Position numbers and translations under genes: made by a program. The notes under the pieces are model-generated. The model did no database searches and was not told where the DNA came from. It saw only the letters and a program-made list of their open reading frames with translations. From Cololabis saira (taxonomy: Eukaryota; Chordata; Actinopteri; Beloniformes; Belonidae), in the NCBI RefSeq assembly GCF_033807715.1, contig NC_084591.1:43860868-43924867 (forward strand): a stretch of DNA of 64,000 nucleotides, in the 5' to 3' direction. Of the stretch, positions 10,440 through 20,989 are shown piece by piece; position 1 is the first letter of the stretch; each line of letters begins with the position of its first letter.

Positions 10440-11361
10440 CTATCAATCCAGGCCAGTTCTTACAAAGCCTTGTGAACAATCTTGTCTTTGGAAGATGAGA
10501 CCATCAAGGACCTCAGCATCCTTGATCAGAGTAAATGGCCATCAAACCCCAGTATCCGCCATGGTGAAGAACAAGTTAAGCGACTGTGCAAACGATTTAA
10601 CTTGTGCACAGACCAAGCACTGAATGGGATGCGGGACCTACTGGAAGAGCCCAACAGTGAGCCCAAAGACATAAAACCACTCATGAACTGTATGAAAACA
10701 ATTCAATTTTTCAATTCAATTTTATTTATATAGCGTCTAATACAACAGAGTTGTCTCTAGACGCTTTACAGAGACCCATACCCAGAACATGACCCCCGAG
10801 CAGTTATTACATAAACAATGGCAGGTAAAAACTCCCCTAGTGGGAGAAAAACCTTAAGCCAAACAGTGGCAAGGAAAAACTCCCCTTTAGGAGGGAAGAA
10901 ACCTTGAGCAGGACCTGGATCATAAGGGGGGACCCTCCTGCCGAGGGCCAGACTGGTGGGTCAGGGACGGCAACAGCACAGCAGGCAGGTGGAAGCAGCA
11001 ACGGGATTACCAGGGGTGGGGACCGCAGGCCAGCACGCAGCTCCCGAAGCTCCAGCCCAATCATCAAGTCCCAGGTTGGGGTGCAGGGTCAGGGAAAGAC
11101 TTGTGCTCCGTAATGCAAGCTACAAGCCACCCACGACCACCTGCAGGTTCCGGTGTCCGGCAAAGGATGCTGCAAACATTCCCTGTCAGCACAGCAGAGT
11201 GTGAGAGGAACTTTAGCCTTATGAACAATATAGGCACAGACAAGAGGGCTGTCCTACAAGGACCTGGGGTGAAGAGCCACCGTGCTGCCTCTTCTGTGCG
11301 TTCTAGACAGTGCAGTGTGAAAACCCCTGCAGAAAGCAAGTCTGTCTGGAATATACTGTAG
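10440..11361 (+). pseudogene. hAT transposase C-terminal fragment, interrupted (copy A)
   Basis: Reading frames at 10482-10700 and 11179-11361 together correspond to the intact fragment at 55208-55765, which includes the hAT dimerisation motif FPVSTAECERNFSLMNN. Here it is split by a 473-bp insertion (10701-11173) and has also lost about 80 bp after the motif (...RAVLQ). It has no function as a protein. Confidence 0.75.
10701..11173. mobile_element. AATTC-tailed retroelement insertion (copy A of the hAT fragment)
   Basis: The 473-bp insert starts ATTCAATTTTTCAATTCAAT and is flanked by AAACA at 10696-10700 and 11174-11178. The empty site is at 55500. The left end, with repeated AATTC, is constant among three insertions in this window, and the right end varies. 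This fits a retroposon with a tandem-repeat 3' tail lying on the minus strand and variably 5'-truncated. Confidence 0.8.
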
Positions 11362-12240
11362 TACAGGGGTAGACAGGCTGTTAACAGGTTTAAAAACCTG
11401 CACTGACAATAAATCTTGTGTTCAAAATCAGTTTTTTGATGTTTACAGTTCATAAGTATATTGAACTACATACCTAAGTTCCTACCTGAAGTGCCTTGAA
11501 CCAACTGTGAACACTTATTTAGAAACCCAGCATTGGATTGAGAGAGTATTTCACTGTGGTTTTCATGAATATGTTGTAAAATGTATATATTTGTGTTCAT
11601 TGTTAACTAAATATTGTTATTTTGTAACATTGTTTGTTGAATATATTGTTGAATTATTTGAATGTTAAGAATAAACTAATATCTGACTGAAACACCATGT
11701 TTGCCTCATGTTAAATATATGTTATATTCATGCATTAGGCCGCCTGTGTAGGACCAGTAATATCTGCAAACTGCTCCTTGACAAATAATGTTAATTTTAT
11801 AATAGTGGCATACTCTGGCCTACACTATCTGTTGCAAATCAGCTGTTCCAAGAGACAGTTTACAAAAGAAACTACTTGAAAGGTGAGAGAATAGTTGTCA
11901 AATTTTCATGTGTGGATTGACTAAGGAATAAGGAATAATTCACTCAAAATGCATAATTATGTAGTTGTCTCACCCTATAGTCTGTGGGCCAGTATTGATT
12001 GCAAAATCTGCACCTCTTCTGTGGCTAATGTTAATTTCATAATGATCCTTACTCCCTGAAGTGAAGCAGCAGAAATTAAGTGACAATGTGCAAATACTAC
12101 TGGCCCATTTTTGGGTAAATTAAATATGCAGAAGTAGTCTTACATGTCACTGTTTATAACACAGGGCGTTTATCCTTTGCTGGACAGGCCGTTTAAAAAA
12201 AAAATAAAAATTGGGGCATAAATTGAGAGTATACCCACTT
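11362..12240. other. AT-rich duplicated sequence without a gene
   Basis: Matches 55766-57050 apart from the insertion at 56578-56982. No coding or RNA motif is seen. Confidence 0.6.
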
Positions 12241-12760
12241 CTTCAGGGACCACTACACCACCGGGGTCAGGGGGACCCAGGCCGACCCACAGAGACCCGG
12301 CCGGACCCCAGCCGGACTGGGGTTACCTAACCCTAACCCTAGCCGGAAACTCCTGGACTGCACCCCGGCCACAGGGACCCCCATGACCTCCCAGCACCTC
12401 CAGGGACCCCACACACATCCCCGGGAAACACCACACCCATCCCCGCCAACCACCGCACTGCACCCCAGCCAGACCCCACACCGGGAGCCAAAGCCCTCAA
12501 CCCGGAGCTCCGGCCGAGCCCGGGGACCCGCACTTACGCACCCCTCCGACCGGCCACCCCTGAGTGATAGAGCCCAGCCCACGGGCATGGAGGAGAGGCC
12601 CCTGGTACCCCCGGGGGACCTCGTGCCCGTGGTACTGCGGACAGCACTCTGCAGCCCGTGTAGGGACTTAGAAACTTTTCCAACACATGCCTCGTGTATG
12701 TGGTACCATGGACAGCGCTCCGCAGCCCGCGGGCAGCACTCTGCAGTCCCATTTGTTACA
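12241..12760. repeat. GC-rich block with telomere-like hexamers
   Basis: A proline-codon-like CCCC/GGACC-rich block with CCTAACCCTAACCCTA at about 12327. It recurs at 57055-57640. The long ORFs on both strands are effects of the high GC content; no protein family is recognised. The end of the block (GCAGCACTCTGCAG) shows short local duplications. Confidence 0.6.
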
Positions 12761-12942
12761 TCTTCAATAGATGTTTTACTAACGGGGTTTGATCAAGAAT
12801 TTGGAAAGAGGCTAAGATAATTCCAATACCAAAGGTCAATAAATCTAACTTCACAGATGCTAACAACCGTCCAATAAGCATACTTCCTGTCTTAAGCAAA
12901 TTATTATAAAAGATAGTTTTTAATCCAATCCAAAATTATTTT
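12750..12942 (+). pseudogene. LINE reverse transcriptase fragment (partial)
   Basis: Matches 14477-14673: the coding remnant ...CYIFNRCFTNGV and the following IPIPKVNKSNFTDA-like part, with stops. It continues after the hAT insertion at 13671 (IINNLITSSQHAYRESHSTT in translation). Confidence 0.65.
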
Positions 12943-12950
12943 ATCATAAA

Positions 12951-13662
12951 CAGAGGTGTCAAGTAACAAAGTACAAATACTTTGTTACCTTACTTAAGTA
13001 GAAATTTTGGTTATCTATACTTCACTGGAGTAATTATTTTTCCGACGACTTTTTACTTTTACTCCTTACATTTTCACGCAATTATCTGTACTTTTTACTC
13101 CTTACATTTTAAAAACAGCCTTGTTACTCTATTTCATTTCGGCCTTTAAAAAGAAACTATCCAGTTAAATTGCTCCATCCGGATAGAGTGAGTTTAGTTG
13201 TGGTTGTTTCAGATGTTCTTGTCCAGTTTTGTTCTTACATCCGTTCCCTCAGATTCCTGCAACTAAACTTGGATGTACATTCCAATAAAGGTTAGGATAA
13301 ATGATAACATGCCTCTGAAGTTTGACTTTTTGCACCATTACAATACTTATAGGCAACTAGTCATCATATCTCCTGCTCTCTGAAACACATGTTACTGCTC
13401 AATAGTACACATATATGCTTCTTTAATATATTTGCATTATACTAAGATACATTCATTTTCAATGGCTTTTGTCCTTAATGGCTTTTTTCGCCCTTACATT
13501 ACTTTTACTTTTATACTTTAAGTAGTTTTGAAACCAGTACTTTTATACTTTTACTTGAGTAAAAAACTTGAGTTTATATTTCAACTTCTACAGGAGTATT
13601 TTTAAACTCTAGTATCTATACTTCTACCTGAGTAATGAATGTGAATACTTTTGACACCTCTG
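12951..13662. mobile_element. hAT MITE, copy 1 (nested in LINE RT)
   Basis: Terminal inverted repeats CAGAGGTGTCAA...TTGACACCTCTG flank a 712-bp AT-rich element. The 8-bp target duplication ATCATAAA lies at 12943-12950 and 13663-13670, as expected for hAT elements. It sits inside the LINE RT fragment and is non-coding. Confidence 0.88.
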
Positions 13663-13771
13663 ATCATAAATAATCTGATCACAAGTTCACAGCATGCATA
13701 CAGAGAGTGTCATTCAACCACCACAGCTCTAGCCCAGCTAACTGATTAGTACTGAAAGTACTTGATGGTAC

Positions 13772-13860
13772 ATCCATCCATCCATCCATTATCTATACCC
13801 ACTATATTCTTTGCAGGGTCACAGGGGTCTGCTGGAGCCTATCCCAGCTAATTTTCAGGC
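13772..13860 (-). mobile_element. LINE 3' end with CCAT/ATGG tail
   Basis: On the minus strand it reads AGCTGGGATAGGCTCCAGCA..., ending ATGGATGGATGG. This is the same 3' end that appears on the plus strand at 34560-34864. Related copies lie at 16241-16325 and 59054-59145. Confidence 0.7.
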
Positions 13861-13946
13861 GAGAGACAGACCCCTGGACAGGTCAAAATACAATCTTTAT
13901 AATCTGAAACTTTCAACGATAACCCGAGTTTCAGTGGTAAACAGTT

Positions 13947-14020
13947 TGGCCAGTATGGAGACTGAACCCATGACCTTGGTGTTATTAGCACCAGGCTCTG
14001 ACGTTCTGAGCTAACTGGCC
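13947..14020 (-). tRNA. tRNA-Ile (AAT), copy A1
   Basis: This 74-nt minus-strand sequence has a perfect acceptor stem GGCCAGT/ACTGGCC, anticodon loop CTAATAA (AAT) and D stem GCTC/GAGC. The T arm is ATGGG-TTCAGTC-TCCAT. It is the best preserved of the three Ile copies in the window and may be functional. Confidence 0.75.
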
Positions 14021-14265
14021 TTCATGGTGAGTCTTTCTTTTTCGTATGTACGTATGTGCATGTTTGATCCAGGCCTGGTTTACAACATCTTGAGTTACAT
14101 GCACAATCTCCCAAACCAAGTGCCAGGACCGGCCGACAAAAGCTTGGATCGAGGGCTGACTTTCAATAGATCGCAGCGAGGTAGCTGCTCTGCTACGCAC
14201 GAAACCCTGACCCAGAATCAGGTCGTCTGCAAGTGATTTAGCACCAGGTTCTCCACAAACATGCT

Positions 14266-14673
14266 TTGCGCAATGGGAGAGGGGCGACCATCCTTCGGGA
14301 AAAAGCTGTAGGATCTGAGTGGTCACTGTTACCACATAAGAACTGTAAGTTTGACTTTGTCCAGATTGCTGTCCCTGACATAAATAAACTATTACTATCT
14401 CTGCTAATTGAAAAACCTGCTGGAACAGACAACCTAGATGGTAAACTGCTACGACTTGCTGTAGCTTACATATCAACTCCCATTTGTTACATCTTCAATA
14501 GATGTTTTACTAACGGGGTTTGATCAAGAATTTGGAAAGAGGCTAAGATAATTCCAATACCAAAGGTCAATAAATCTAACTTCACAGATGCTAACAACCG
14601 TCCAATAAGCATACTTCCTGTGTTAGGCAAATTGTTAGAAAAGATAGTTTTTAATCCAATCCAAAATTATTTT
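14266..14673 (+). pseudogene. LINE reverse transcriptase N-terminal fragment
   Basis: The frame contains DINKLLLSLLIEKPAGTDN, LDGKLLRLAVAYISTPICYI and FNRCFTNGV, typical of the first RT motifs of fish LINEs. It then meets a stop, with RT-like coding continuing in another register. It is interrupted by the hAT element at 14682. The same fragment is at 57819-58226. Confidence 0.7.
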
Positions 14674-14681
14674 ATCATAAA

Positions 14682-16131
14682 CAGAGGTGTCAAGTAACAA
14701 AGTACAAATACTTTGTTACCTTACTTAAGTAGAAATTTTGGTTATCTATACTTCACTGGAGTAATTATTTTTCCGACGACTTTTTACTTTTACTCCTTAC
14801 ATTTTCACGCAATTATCTGTACTTTTTACTCTTTACATTTTAAAAAAAAACAGCCTCATTCCTCTATTTCATTTCGGCCTTTAAAAAGAACCTATCCAGT
14901 TAAATTGCTCCATCCGGATAGAGTGAATTTGGTTCAATTCAATTCAATTCAATTTTATTTATATAGCGTCTAATACAACAGAGTTGTCTCTAGACGCTTT
15001 ACAGAGACCCATACCCAGAACATGACCCCCGAGCAGTTATTACATAAACAATGGCAGGTAAAAACTCCCCTAGTGGGAGAAAAACCTTAAGCCAAACAGT
15101 GGCAAGGAAAAACTCCCCTTTAGGAGGGAAGAAACCTTGAGCAGGACCAGGCTCATCAGGGGGGACCCTCCTGCCGAGGGCCAGACTGGTGGGTCAGGGA
15201 CGGCAACAGCACAGCAGGCAGGTGGAAGCAGCAACGGGATGACCGGGGGTGGGGACCGCAGGCCAGCACACAGCTCCCGAAGCTCCGGCCCAATCAGCAA
15301 GTCCCAGGTTGGGGTGCAGGGTCGGGGAAAGACTTGTGCTCCGTAATGCAAGCTACAAGCCACCCACGACCACCTGCAGGTTCCGGTGTCCGGCAAAGGA
15401 TGCTGCAACATGGACAAAAGAGAGAAAAGGGAGGAGAAGGGGGGGCCAGCAACGGGATGACCAGGGGTGGGGACCGCAGGCCAGCACGCAGCTCCCGAAG
15501 CTCCGGCCCAATCAGCAAGTCCCAGGTTGGGGTGCAGGGTCGGGGAAAGACTTGTGCTCCGTAATGCAAGCTACAAGCCACCCACGACCACCTGCAGGTT
15601 CCGGTGTCCGGCAAAGGATGCTGCAACATGGACAAACCATGGTTTGTCCATGTTGCAGCAACCGTGGTTGTGGTTGTTTCAGATGTTCTTGTCCAGTTTT
15701 GTTCTTACATCCGTTCCCTCAGATTCCTGCAACTAAACTTGGATGTACATTCCAATAAAGGTTAGGATAAATGATAACATGCCTCTGAAGTTTGACTTTT
15801 TGCACCATTATAATACTTATAGGCAACTAGTAATCATATCTCCTGCTCTCTGAAACACATGTTAATGCTCAATAGTACACATATATGGTTCTTTAATATA
15901 TTTGCATTATACTAAGATATATTCATTTTCAATGGCTTTTGTCCTTAATGGCTTTTTCCCCCTTACATTACTTTTACTTTTATACTTTAAGTAGTTTTGA
16001 AACCAGTACTTTTATACTTTTACTTGAGTAAAAAACTTGAGTTTATATTTCAACTTCTACAGGAGTATTTTTAAACTCTAGTATCTATACTTCTACCTGA
16101 GTAATGAATGTGAATACTTTTGACACCTCTG
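14682..16131. mobile_element. hAT MITE, copy 2, carrying a retroelement insertion
   Basis: Ends and target duplication (ATCATAAA at 14674-14681 and 16132-16139) are identical to the copy at 12951-13662. It is enlarged by the 730-bp insertion at 14935-15664. Confidence 0.88.
14935..15664. mobile_element. AATTC-tailed retroelement insertion with internal duplication
   Basis: Starts CAATTCAATTCAATTCAATT and shares its left 470 bp with 10701-11173. TGGTT is duplicated at 14930-14934 and 15665-15669; empty sites are in the hAT copies at about 13195 and 58482. Inside, about 187 bp starting at 15231 is repeated at 15449 (period 218 bp). The right end is a perfect 40-bp palindrome (15620-15659) centred on ACCATGGT. 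Confidence 0.8.
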
Positions 16132-16240
16132 ATCATAAATAATCTGATCACAAGTTCACAGCATGCATACAGAGAGTGTCATTCAACCACCACAGCTCTA
16201 GCCCAGCTAACTGATTAGTACTGAAAGTACTTGATGGTAC

Positions 16241-16325
16241 ATCCATCCATTATCTAAACCCGCTATATTCTTTGCAGGGTCACAGGGGTCTGCTGGAGCC
16301 TATCCCAGCTCATTTTCAGGTGAGA
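16241..16325 (-). mobile_element. LINE 3' end with ATGG tail (copy)
   Basis: Duplicate of 13772-13860, with a shorter tail. Confidence 0.65.
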
Positions 16326-16407
16326 GACAGACCCCTGGACAGGTCAAAATACAATCTTTATAATCTGAAACTTTCAACAATAACCCGAGATTCAGTGGTA
16401 AACAGTT

Positions 16408-16481
16408 TGGCCAGTATGGGGACTGACCCCATGACCTTGGTGTTATTAGCACCAGAATCTGACGTTCTGAGCTAACCGGCC
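16408..16481 (-). pseudogene. tRNA-Ile (AAT), decayed copy A2
   Basis: The anticodon loop CTAATAA is intact, but the D stem partner is GATT instead of GAGC and the T loop starts GTC instead of TTC. Probably inactive. Confidence 0.7.
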
Positions 16482-16592
16482 TTCGTGGTGAGTCTTTCTT
16501 TTTCGCATGTACGTATGTACGTATGTATGTATGTGCATGTTTGATCCAGGCCTGGTTTACAACATCTTGAGTTACTTGCACAGTCTCCCAAA

Positions 16593-18619
16593 CAGGGCCG
16601 GTTCTAGGCATGCATATATGAGGGGGCAGTCAGAAATGTGAAGGGGGCATCATGTGTACACATCATGCTCCACCACTTTTTTTTCTGTGCTTATAGTAAC
16701 GATGCTTTCTTAATTGAAATGGGTCTTTTGCTATGTGTCCAACCCCAACCTGGAGAAGCGGATTGCACTTTGTCAGGCCTCTACCTTCAGACCTGTCCAA
16801 CTTGGGTGTCCCACCTGAAGACTAAGCTCCTGCTGGTATAGCTCTTAAGGTCACTGAGGCACGCTAACCCCCTGACCACAATAAGGTGGCAATCCCTAAG
16901 TTTTTCTTTGGGATTTTTCAGTTGGTGGTGAATGGGCCTCAGAAATACTTGATTTATTAGAAGAGGGAGGACTTGAAGAACATTATTTTCAAATGAAAAA
17001 GGTAGTGATAGAGGAATTTCATGACCATATTCAGTCTAAATATACACAACTATGGGTAAAAGAAATCCTGCAGAAGCCAAAACTGCGAACTTATTGTTTA
17101 TTTAAGAAAAAGTACGAATGTGAAAAATATGTTAATTATAATCTGGCTAAAAGTAAGAGATCACTCTGTGCACAGTTAAGGTGTGGTATATTACCCCTGC
17201 ATATTGAAACAGGAAGATATAGAGGTGAACCTGAAGAAAATAGGATATGTCAGTACTGTGAGTTAAATGTGGTGGAGAGTGAAATTCCTTTTCTTTTATA
17301 TTGTCCTTTATATCATGATTTACGTCACATTTTGTTTGAAAGAATTTATAATCCTGATTTAGATCTGTTAAGTATGGAGGAAGGCGTTTTAATTGAATAA
17401 CTTTTTGAAAATAGTTTTGTTTTTCTGAATTTTTATTTAAAGCCTGGGATAGAAGGAGAAAGGTAACTTATATGGGATAAAATCCTCAATTTGTGTGTTT
17501 CTCTGTGACATGGACAGCATATTATTATTGTATGGATTGGTTCAATTGTCTGTAAGGGTTGGTATTGGCTGTTGTGGAGTGAGTTATGATATGATCTAAT
17601 TATGGACCTGGGTATGGGGGGGCTGTGTGCGTGTGGGTCGGTATTTCTGTGGGTGTATTCTTTTTGTATTTTTTTTTTAATGTAATTAATGTGTCTGTGT
17701 AATCCCATGAGGGATGGGTCATTTAAATGTCCGGACACGAAAATAAAATAATTCATTCATTAATTCCCTCAGGGGGGGAAACTGAAAAGTAAAAATAAAA
17801 TAAATGAATAAAATAAAATAAAATAAAACAAAACATCCTTCATCCAGATTTTATCAACCAACAACATTTATCTTAACTGGATGGCCTAATTCTCAAATAT
17901 ATGTTAACCTAAAGTAGGACTTCACAGACTATAGTCAATATTTACAAAACTGAAAGGTAGTCTTATGAATAATAATAAAAAATCTTCTCAAACAAATTTA
18001 TAAAACACAACAGATATACAGTAGAACATTTTTTTTTTGTTGGCAGTTTAACAGCTCAAAAAACTCCTTTTTCTCCACTCCTCTCTCATTTCTCTCACTC
18101 CTCTCCACTCTTCTTTTTCTCTCCACTCCACTCTACAACAGCAGTCTCCTGTTTCCCTTTGCAAAAACTCTCACAAACTCATCCATGTCCAAGTTATTTG
18201 TGATAGACTTCTCAATAATGCTGCTGTTTCTTCGAAGTCTAACCCACTCCATGGGCCGTGCTGAAACCTGACACTACAATGTCAGGCTACGTCTGGGCTC
18301 ATTTGCATACTGCAACAGTGATTGGATGTTTACTGAGGGCTGAGGGGTGTGTGTGTGTGTGTGTGCGTCTGTGCTGCGGAGACACAGGGCACAGCGGAGG
18401 AACAGAGAGATGAGAGGGGAGCCGACACTGTGTCGTGTGTGCCCCTTTTTCAGCGGATTTTTCCGCTACTGCAGATAATTTTGTCAACTTGTAATGTATA
18501 TTAATTTTGTGAGTATATTAAAATGTGCTTTCTCAACTTCTAAAATTTTGATTTGAGGGGGCAACACATTTATTTAAGGGGGCTCCGCCCCCTCTTGCCC
18601 CTGCGTAGAGCCGGCCTCG
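16593..18619. mobile_element. hAT element, 2.0 kb, non-autonomous
   Basis: Ends are CAGGGCCGGTTCTAGGCA on the left and, read inward, CGAGGCCGGCTCTACGCA on the right. An exact 8-bp target duplication CTCCCAAA lies at 16585-16592 and 18620-18627. The empty site is in the duplicate at about 59399-59407. The interior has no transposase but includes a LINE fragment (16993-17400) and an A-rich stretch with repeated AAAAT near 17800. Confidence 0.88.
16993..17400 (+). pseudogene. LINE ORF2 C-terminal zinc-knuckle fragment
   Basis: 135 codons including KPKLRTYCLF, KRSLCAQLRCGILPL and a CxxC...H...C knuckle (CQYCELNVVESEIPFLLYC), a layout I know from the C-terminus of fish LINE polyproteins. It lies within the hAT element, so it is a nested or captured remnant. 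Not a host gene. Confidence 0.65.
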
Positions 18620-18998
18620 CTCCCAAACCAAGTAGAGACCTTTTTAAGTGAGGTCAAACTTGGAAAGTTAGTGACTGTCAGAAACACCACGTAAAGAAAT
18701 ACACATTTGGTCAAGAAGAATTGGAGGAATACCCCACCTTGTGGCACGAGTGAAGAACAGCATAGCATTAAAGTGACTAAAAGGAGAAGAACCAGACATT
18801 ACCTCCCTCTCAAGCAGTCCACATCTCTTAGAAGAACTTTAAGACTTGAATGTGTGAATTAACTTTGGGTAAGAAACGTTCAATGTGCCTTTCTTTTTTT
18901 TAAGCTACATGTCATTTTTCCATTTCACCACCATGGTTGAACCATGAATGAATGAGACCTCTATAATCTTTTTCTCATCCAAAGACAGATGAGTTTAG

Positions 18999-19072
18999 AG
19001 GCTCTGCTGGGATTTGAACCCAGGATCTCCTGTTTACTAGACAGGTGCTTTGACCAACTAAGCCACAGGGCC
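18999..19072 (-). tRNA. tRNA-Thr (AGT), copy A
   Basis: The 74-nt minus-strand gene GGCCCTGTGGCTTAGTTGG... has anticodon loop CTAGTAA (AGT) and a good T arm (TGGG-TTCAAAT-CCCA). There is one acceptor mismatch (C4 with A69). The duplicate at 59778-59851 carries one change in the anticodon stem. Confidence 0.75.
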
Positions 19073-19165
19073 TCCACAACCTCTCACTTACCTCGTCTCA
19101 GACATCAAAACAGTCAGACCTTTAGAGGTGTGACATGCTGGAATGAGAAACAGAAGCCATTGGTG

Positions 19166-19238
19166 GACCACACGTCCTAAAGGACAAGGCATCTGACTTC
19201 GGATAAGAAGGGTGAGAGTTTTAGTCCCTCTGTGGTTA
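19166..19238 (+). pseudogene. tRNA-Arg (TCG)-like, decayed
   Basis: Begins GACCACACGTCCTAAAGGAC and reads CTGACTTCGGATAAG at the anticodon (TCG), with acceptor GACCACA/TGTGGTT. The T loop TTTTAGT replaces TTCGAAT, and the T stem has a mismatch. It is probably a pseudogene and lies opposite in strand to the neighbouring tRNA genes. Confidence 0.6.
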
Positions 19239-19384
19239 AAGAGACTTGAGACAGTAAGTTCTAGTGTCCTACCTCACATTCACATTCATTTTTACGTTAT
19301 TTTTTTTTTTCATTATTTATTTTTCTGTATTTTTTTCCTTTTTTAAATAATTCTTTCAGGATTCCCTCCATCATCTGTTGACCT

Positions 19385-19492
19385 TCAGCGTCTACGTCTG
19401 ACAACTCTCCTGCGTCTGCGGGCGACGCGGGTCCTACGGACTCTCCGGCGCCTGCGGACGGGGCGAGAGCTCTGTCTGCGTCTGCGTGGCAT
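19385..19492 (-). CDS. Protamine, copy 2
   Basis: 35-codon protamine gene on the minus strand with start at 19492. The protein equals copies 3-6 (Arg at residue 27); two silent changes near the end (AGA and CGT where others have CGA and CGC) mark this copy. Upstream are the TATA box (19531-19538) and the longest class of CRE-like array (9 sites). The 3' flank contains AATAAA (around 19313-19320 on the minus strand). Unlike copies 3-5, its 3' side joins the tRNA-Thr/Arg segment. A 1.15-kb hAT element lies about 445 bp upstream of the ATG. Confidence 0.92.
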   Translation of the reverse strand: MPRRRRQSSRPVRRRRRVRRTRVARRRRRVVRRRR

Positions 19493-19530
19493 TGTCAAAA
19501 GATGTGATGAGAACTAGTAAGAAGGAGTTC

Positions 19531-19538
19531 TATTTATA
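19531..19538 (-). promoter_or_regulatory. TATA box of protamine copy 2
   Basis: TATAAATA on the minus strand, in the conserved position before the ATG. Confidence 0.7.
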
Positions 19539-19579
19539 AACTCTGTTACAAGCTTGTTGATGGAATGGAATGTTAATGG

Positions 19580-19790
19580 AATTGATGACATCATATATTC
19601 TTCAATGGAATTAATGACATCATAACTTGATGACATCATATATTCTTCAATGGAATTAATGACATCATAACTTGATGACATCATATCTTCTTCAATGGAA
19701 TTAATGACATCATAACTTGATGACATCATATATTCTTCAATGGAATTAATGACATCATAACTTGATGACATCATATATTCTTCAATGGAA
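19580..19790 (-). promoter_or_regulatory. CRE-like 45-bp repeat array, copy 2 (9 sites)
   Basis: About four and a half 45-bp units, each with two TGACATCA (TGATGTCA on the gene strand) sites, from 19586 to 19773. Because 45 is a multiple of three, the array makes a repeated ORF (…SSSYDVINSIEE…) that is almost certainly not a gene. Confidence 0.65.
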
Positions 19791-19936
19791 TGACCATATT
19801 ATTTGGGGTTTTTGGTTTAGTTTTACTTCATAACAGTGATGATGTCATAGAAAAAAAAGAAAGCAGACTTTTAATTACTTTAAATTACAAAATAGTGAAT
19901 AAGAGAATGATGATTGTAATAAAACACATCTTACAG

Positions 19937-20957
19937 CAGGGGTATTCAACTAGATTCGGCCGGGGGCCACATCTGCAAAAGGACTGTATGGAGAGGGCCG
20001 CACAATTTGAAAATGTGGGGGTTTTCAAAATGTATTTTGCACTCAAAGACGAAGACTTATTTAAATATAATACATTTGTATTATACATTTTAATATATCT
20101 AGTTTACATATGAATTATGTATTAATTGTCTCCAGATTTAGTAATTGTGAATGTTAAATATAATATTCAGATAAAGAAATATTATTTTGAATGCAAGTTC
20201 ATTTTGAAACCATGCATTGTGCAAACGAAATTGATATTGACCTACTTTTAATAAAACACGCCATAATGACAAAGCACCACTTTCCACCAAGATTTCCTTA
20301 TTTGAATATTATATTAAGCATTGAGCACAAGCATTTCAGTCCATAGTAGCCAGTTTGATGTTATAAATAAGCAACCAAAATGTTAACCATAAACTCCTTT
20401 ATTAATTACACATCTGTGCATTATATCAGCAAAACAAAACAATCACGAATTATAGGAGGCTTAGAAGTTCCATCTGAAATGCAAAGTCCTCACTTATTCA
20501 AATGAAAAAAAATTCAGGCCAATCCTAGAAGCCTAATGATGTAAACAAGTCCTCTATACAACGGAGGTTAATAATAATGTGACAAACATTAACACTGTGC
20601 AACACTGGCAAAAAATCCGAAGTAAAAAACATCTCCAACAGAGATTAACATGTACAAACACTATGCATCGTTAACCAACTAAAAAAAGGCTACCAAGCAT
20701 CTTAAATTTAAATGCGATATGCATTCTCTGCACACATTACAAATAAAAATTGCACCTTGTGTGAACGCATTCCCGGCATGTCTGTCTGCCTGTGTATCTG
20801 CCTGTATCTCAAGGCTGCTCGTCAGCCAGCGGTGTGCAGCAGGCCAACAAAATTACGCGCAGCTGTTATTAACTGTTCGGTTTTTTCGCCACTTATTCCA
20901 CCGAACACCGAAAGTGTTTTTTTTTGCTATTTTCGGCCGAACATTCGGTGCATCACT

Positions 20958-20989
<32 letters not shown>

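Noticed and set aside
12253..12820. Pro/Arg-rich ORFs in the GC-rich block on both strands
   Set aside because: High GC keeps all frames open; no family motif and no difference in conservation between frames.
19514..19774. Repeated 15-residue ORF (SSSYDVINSIEE units) seen upstream of every protamine copy
   Set aside because: The 45-bp promoter repeat is a multiple of three, so it stays open; unit number varies, and the sequence lies upstream of the TATA box of a strong gene.
20963..20989. A-run considered as the poly(A) tail of a retroposed gene
   Set aside because: Lies inside a hAT element with both ends intact, and has no coding sequence before it.
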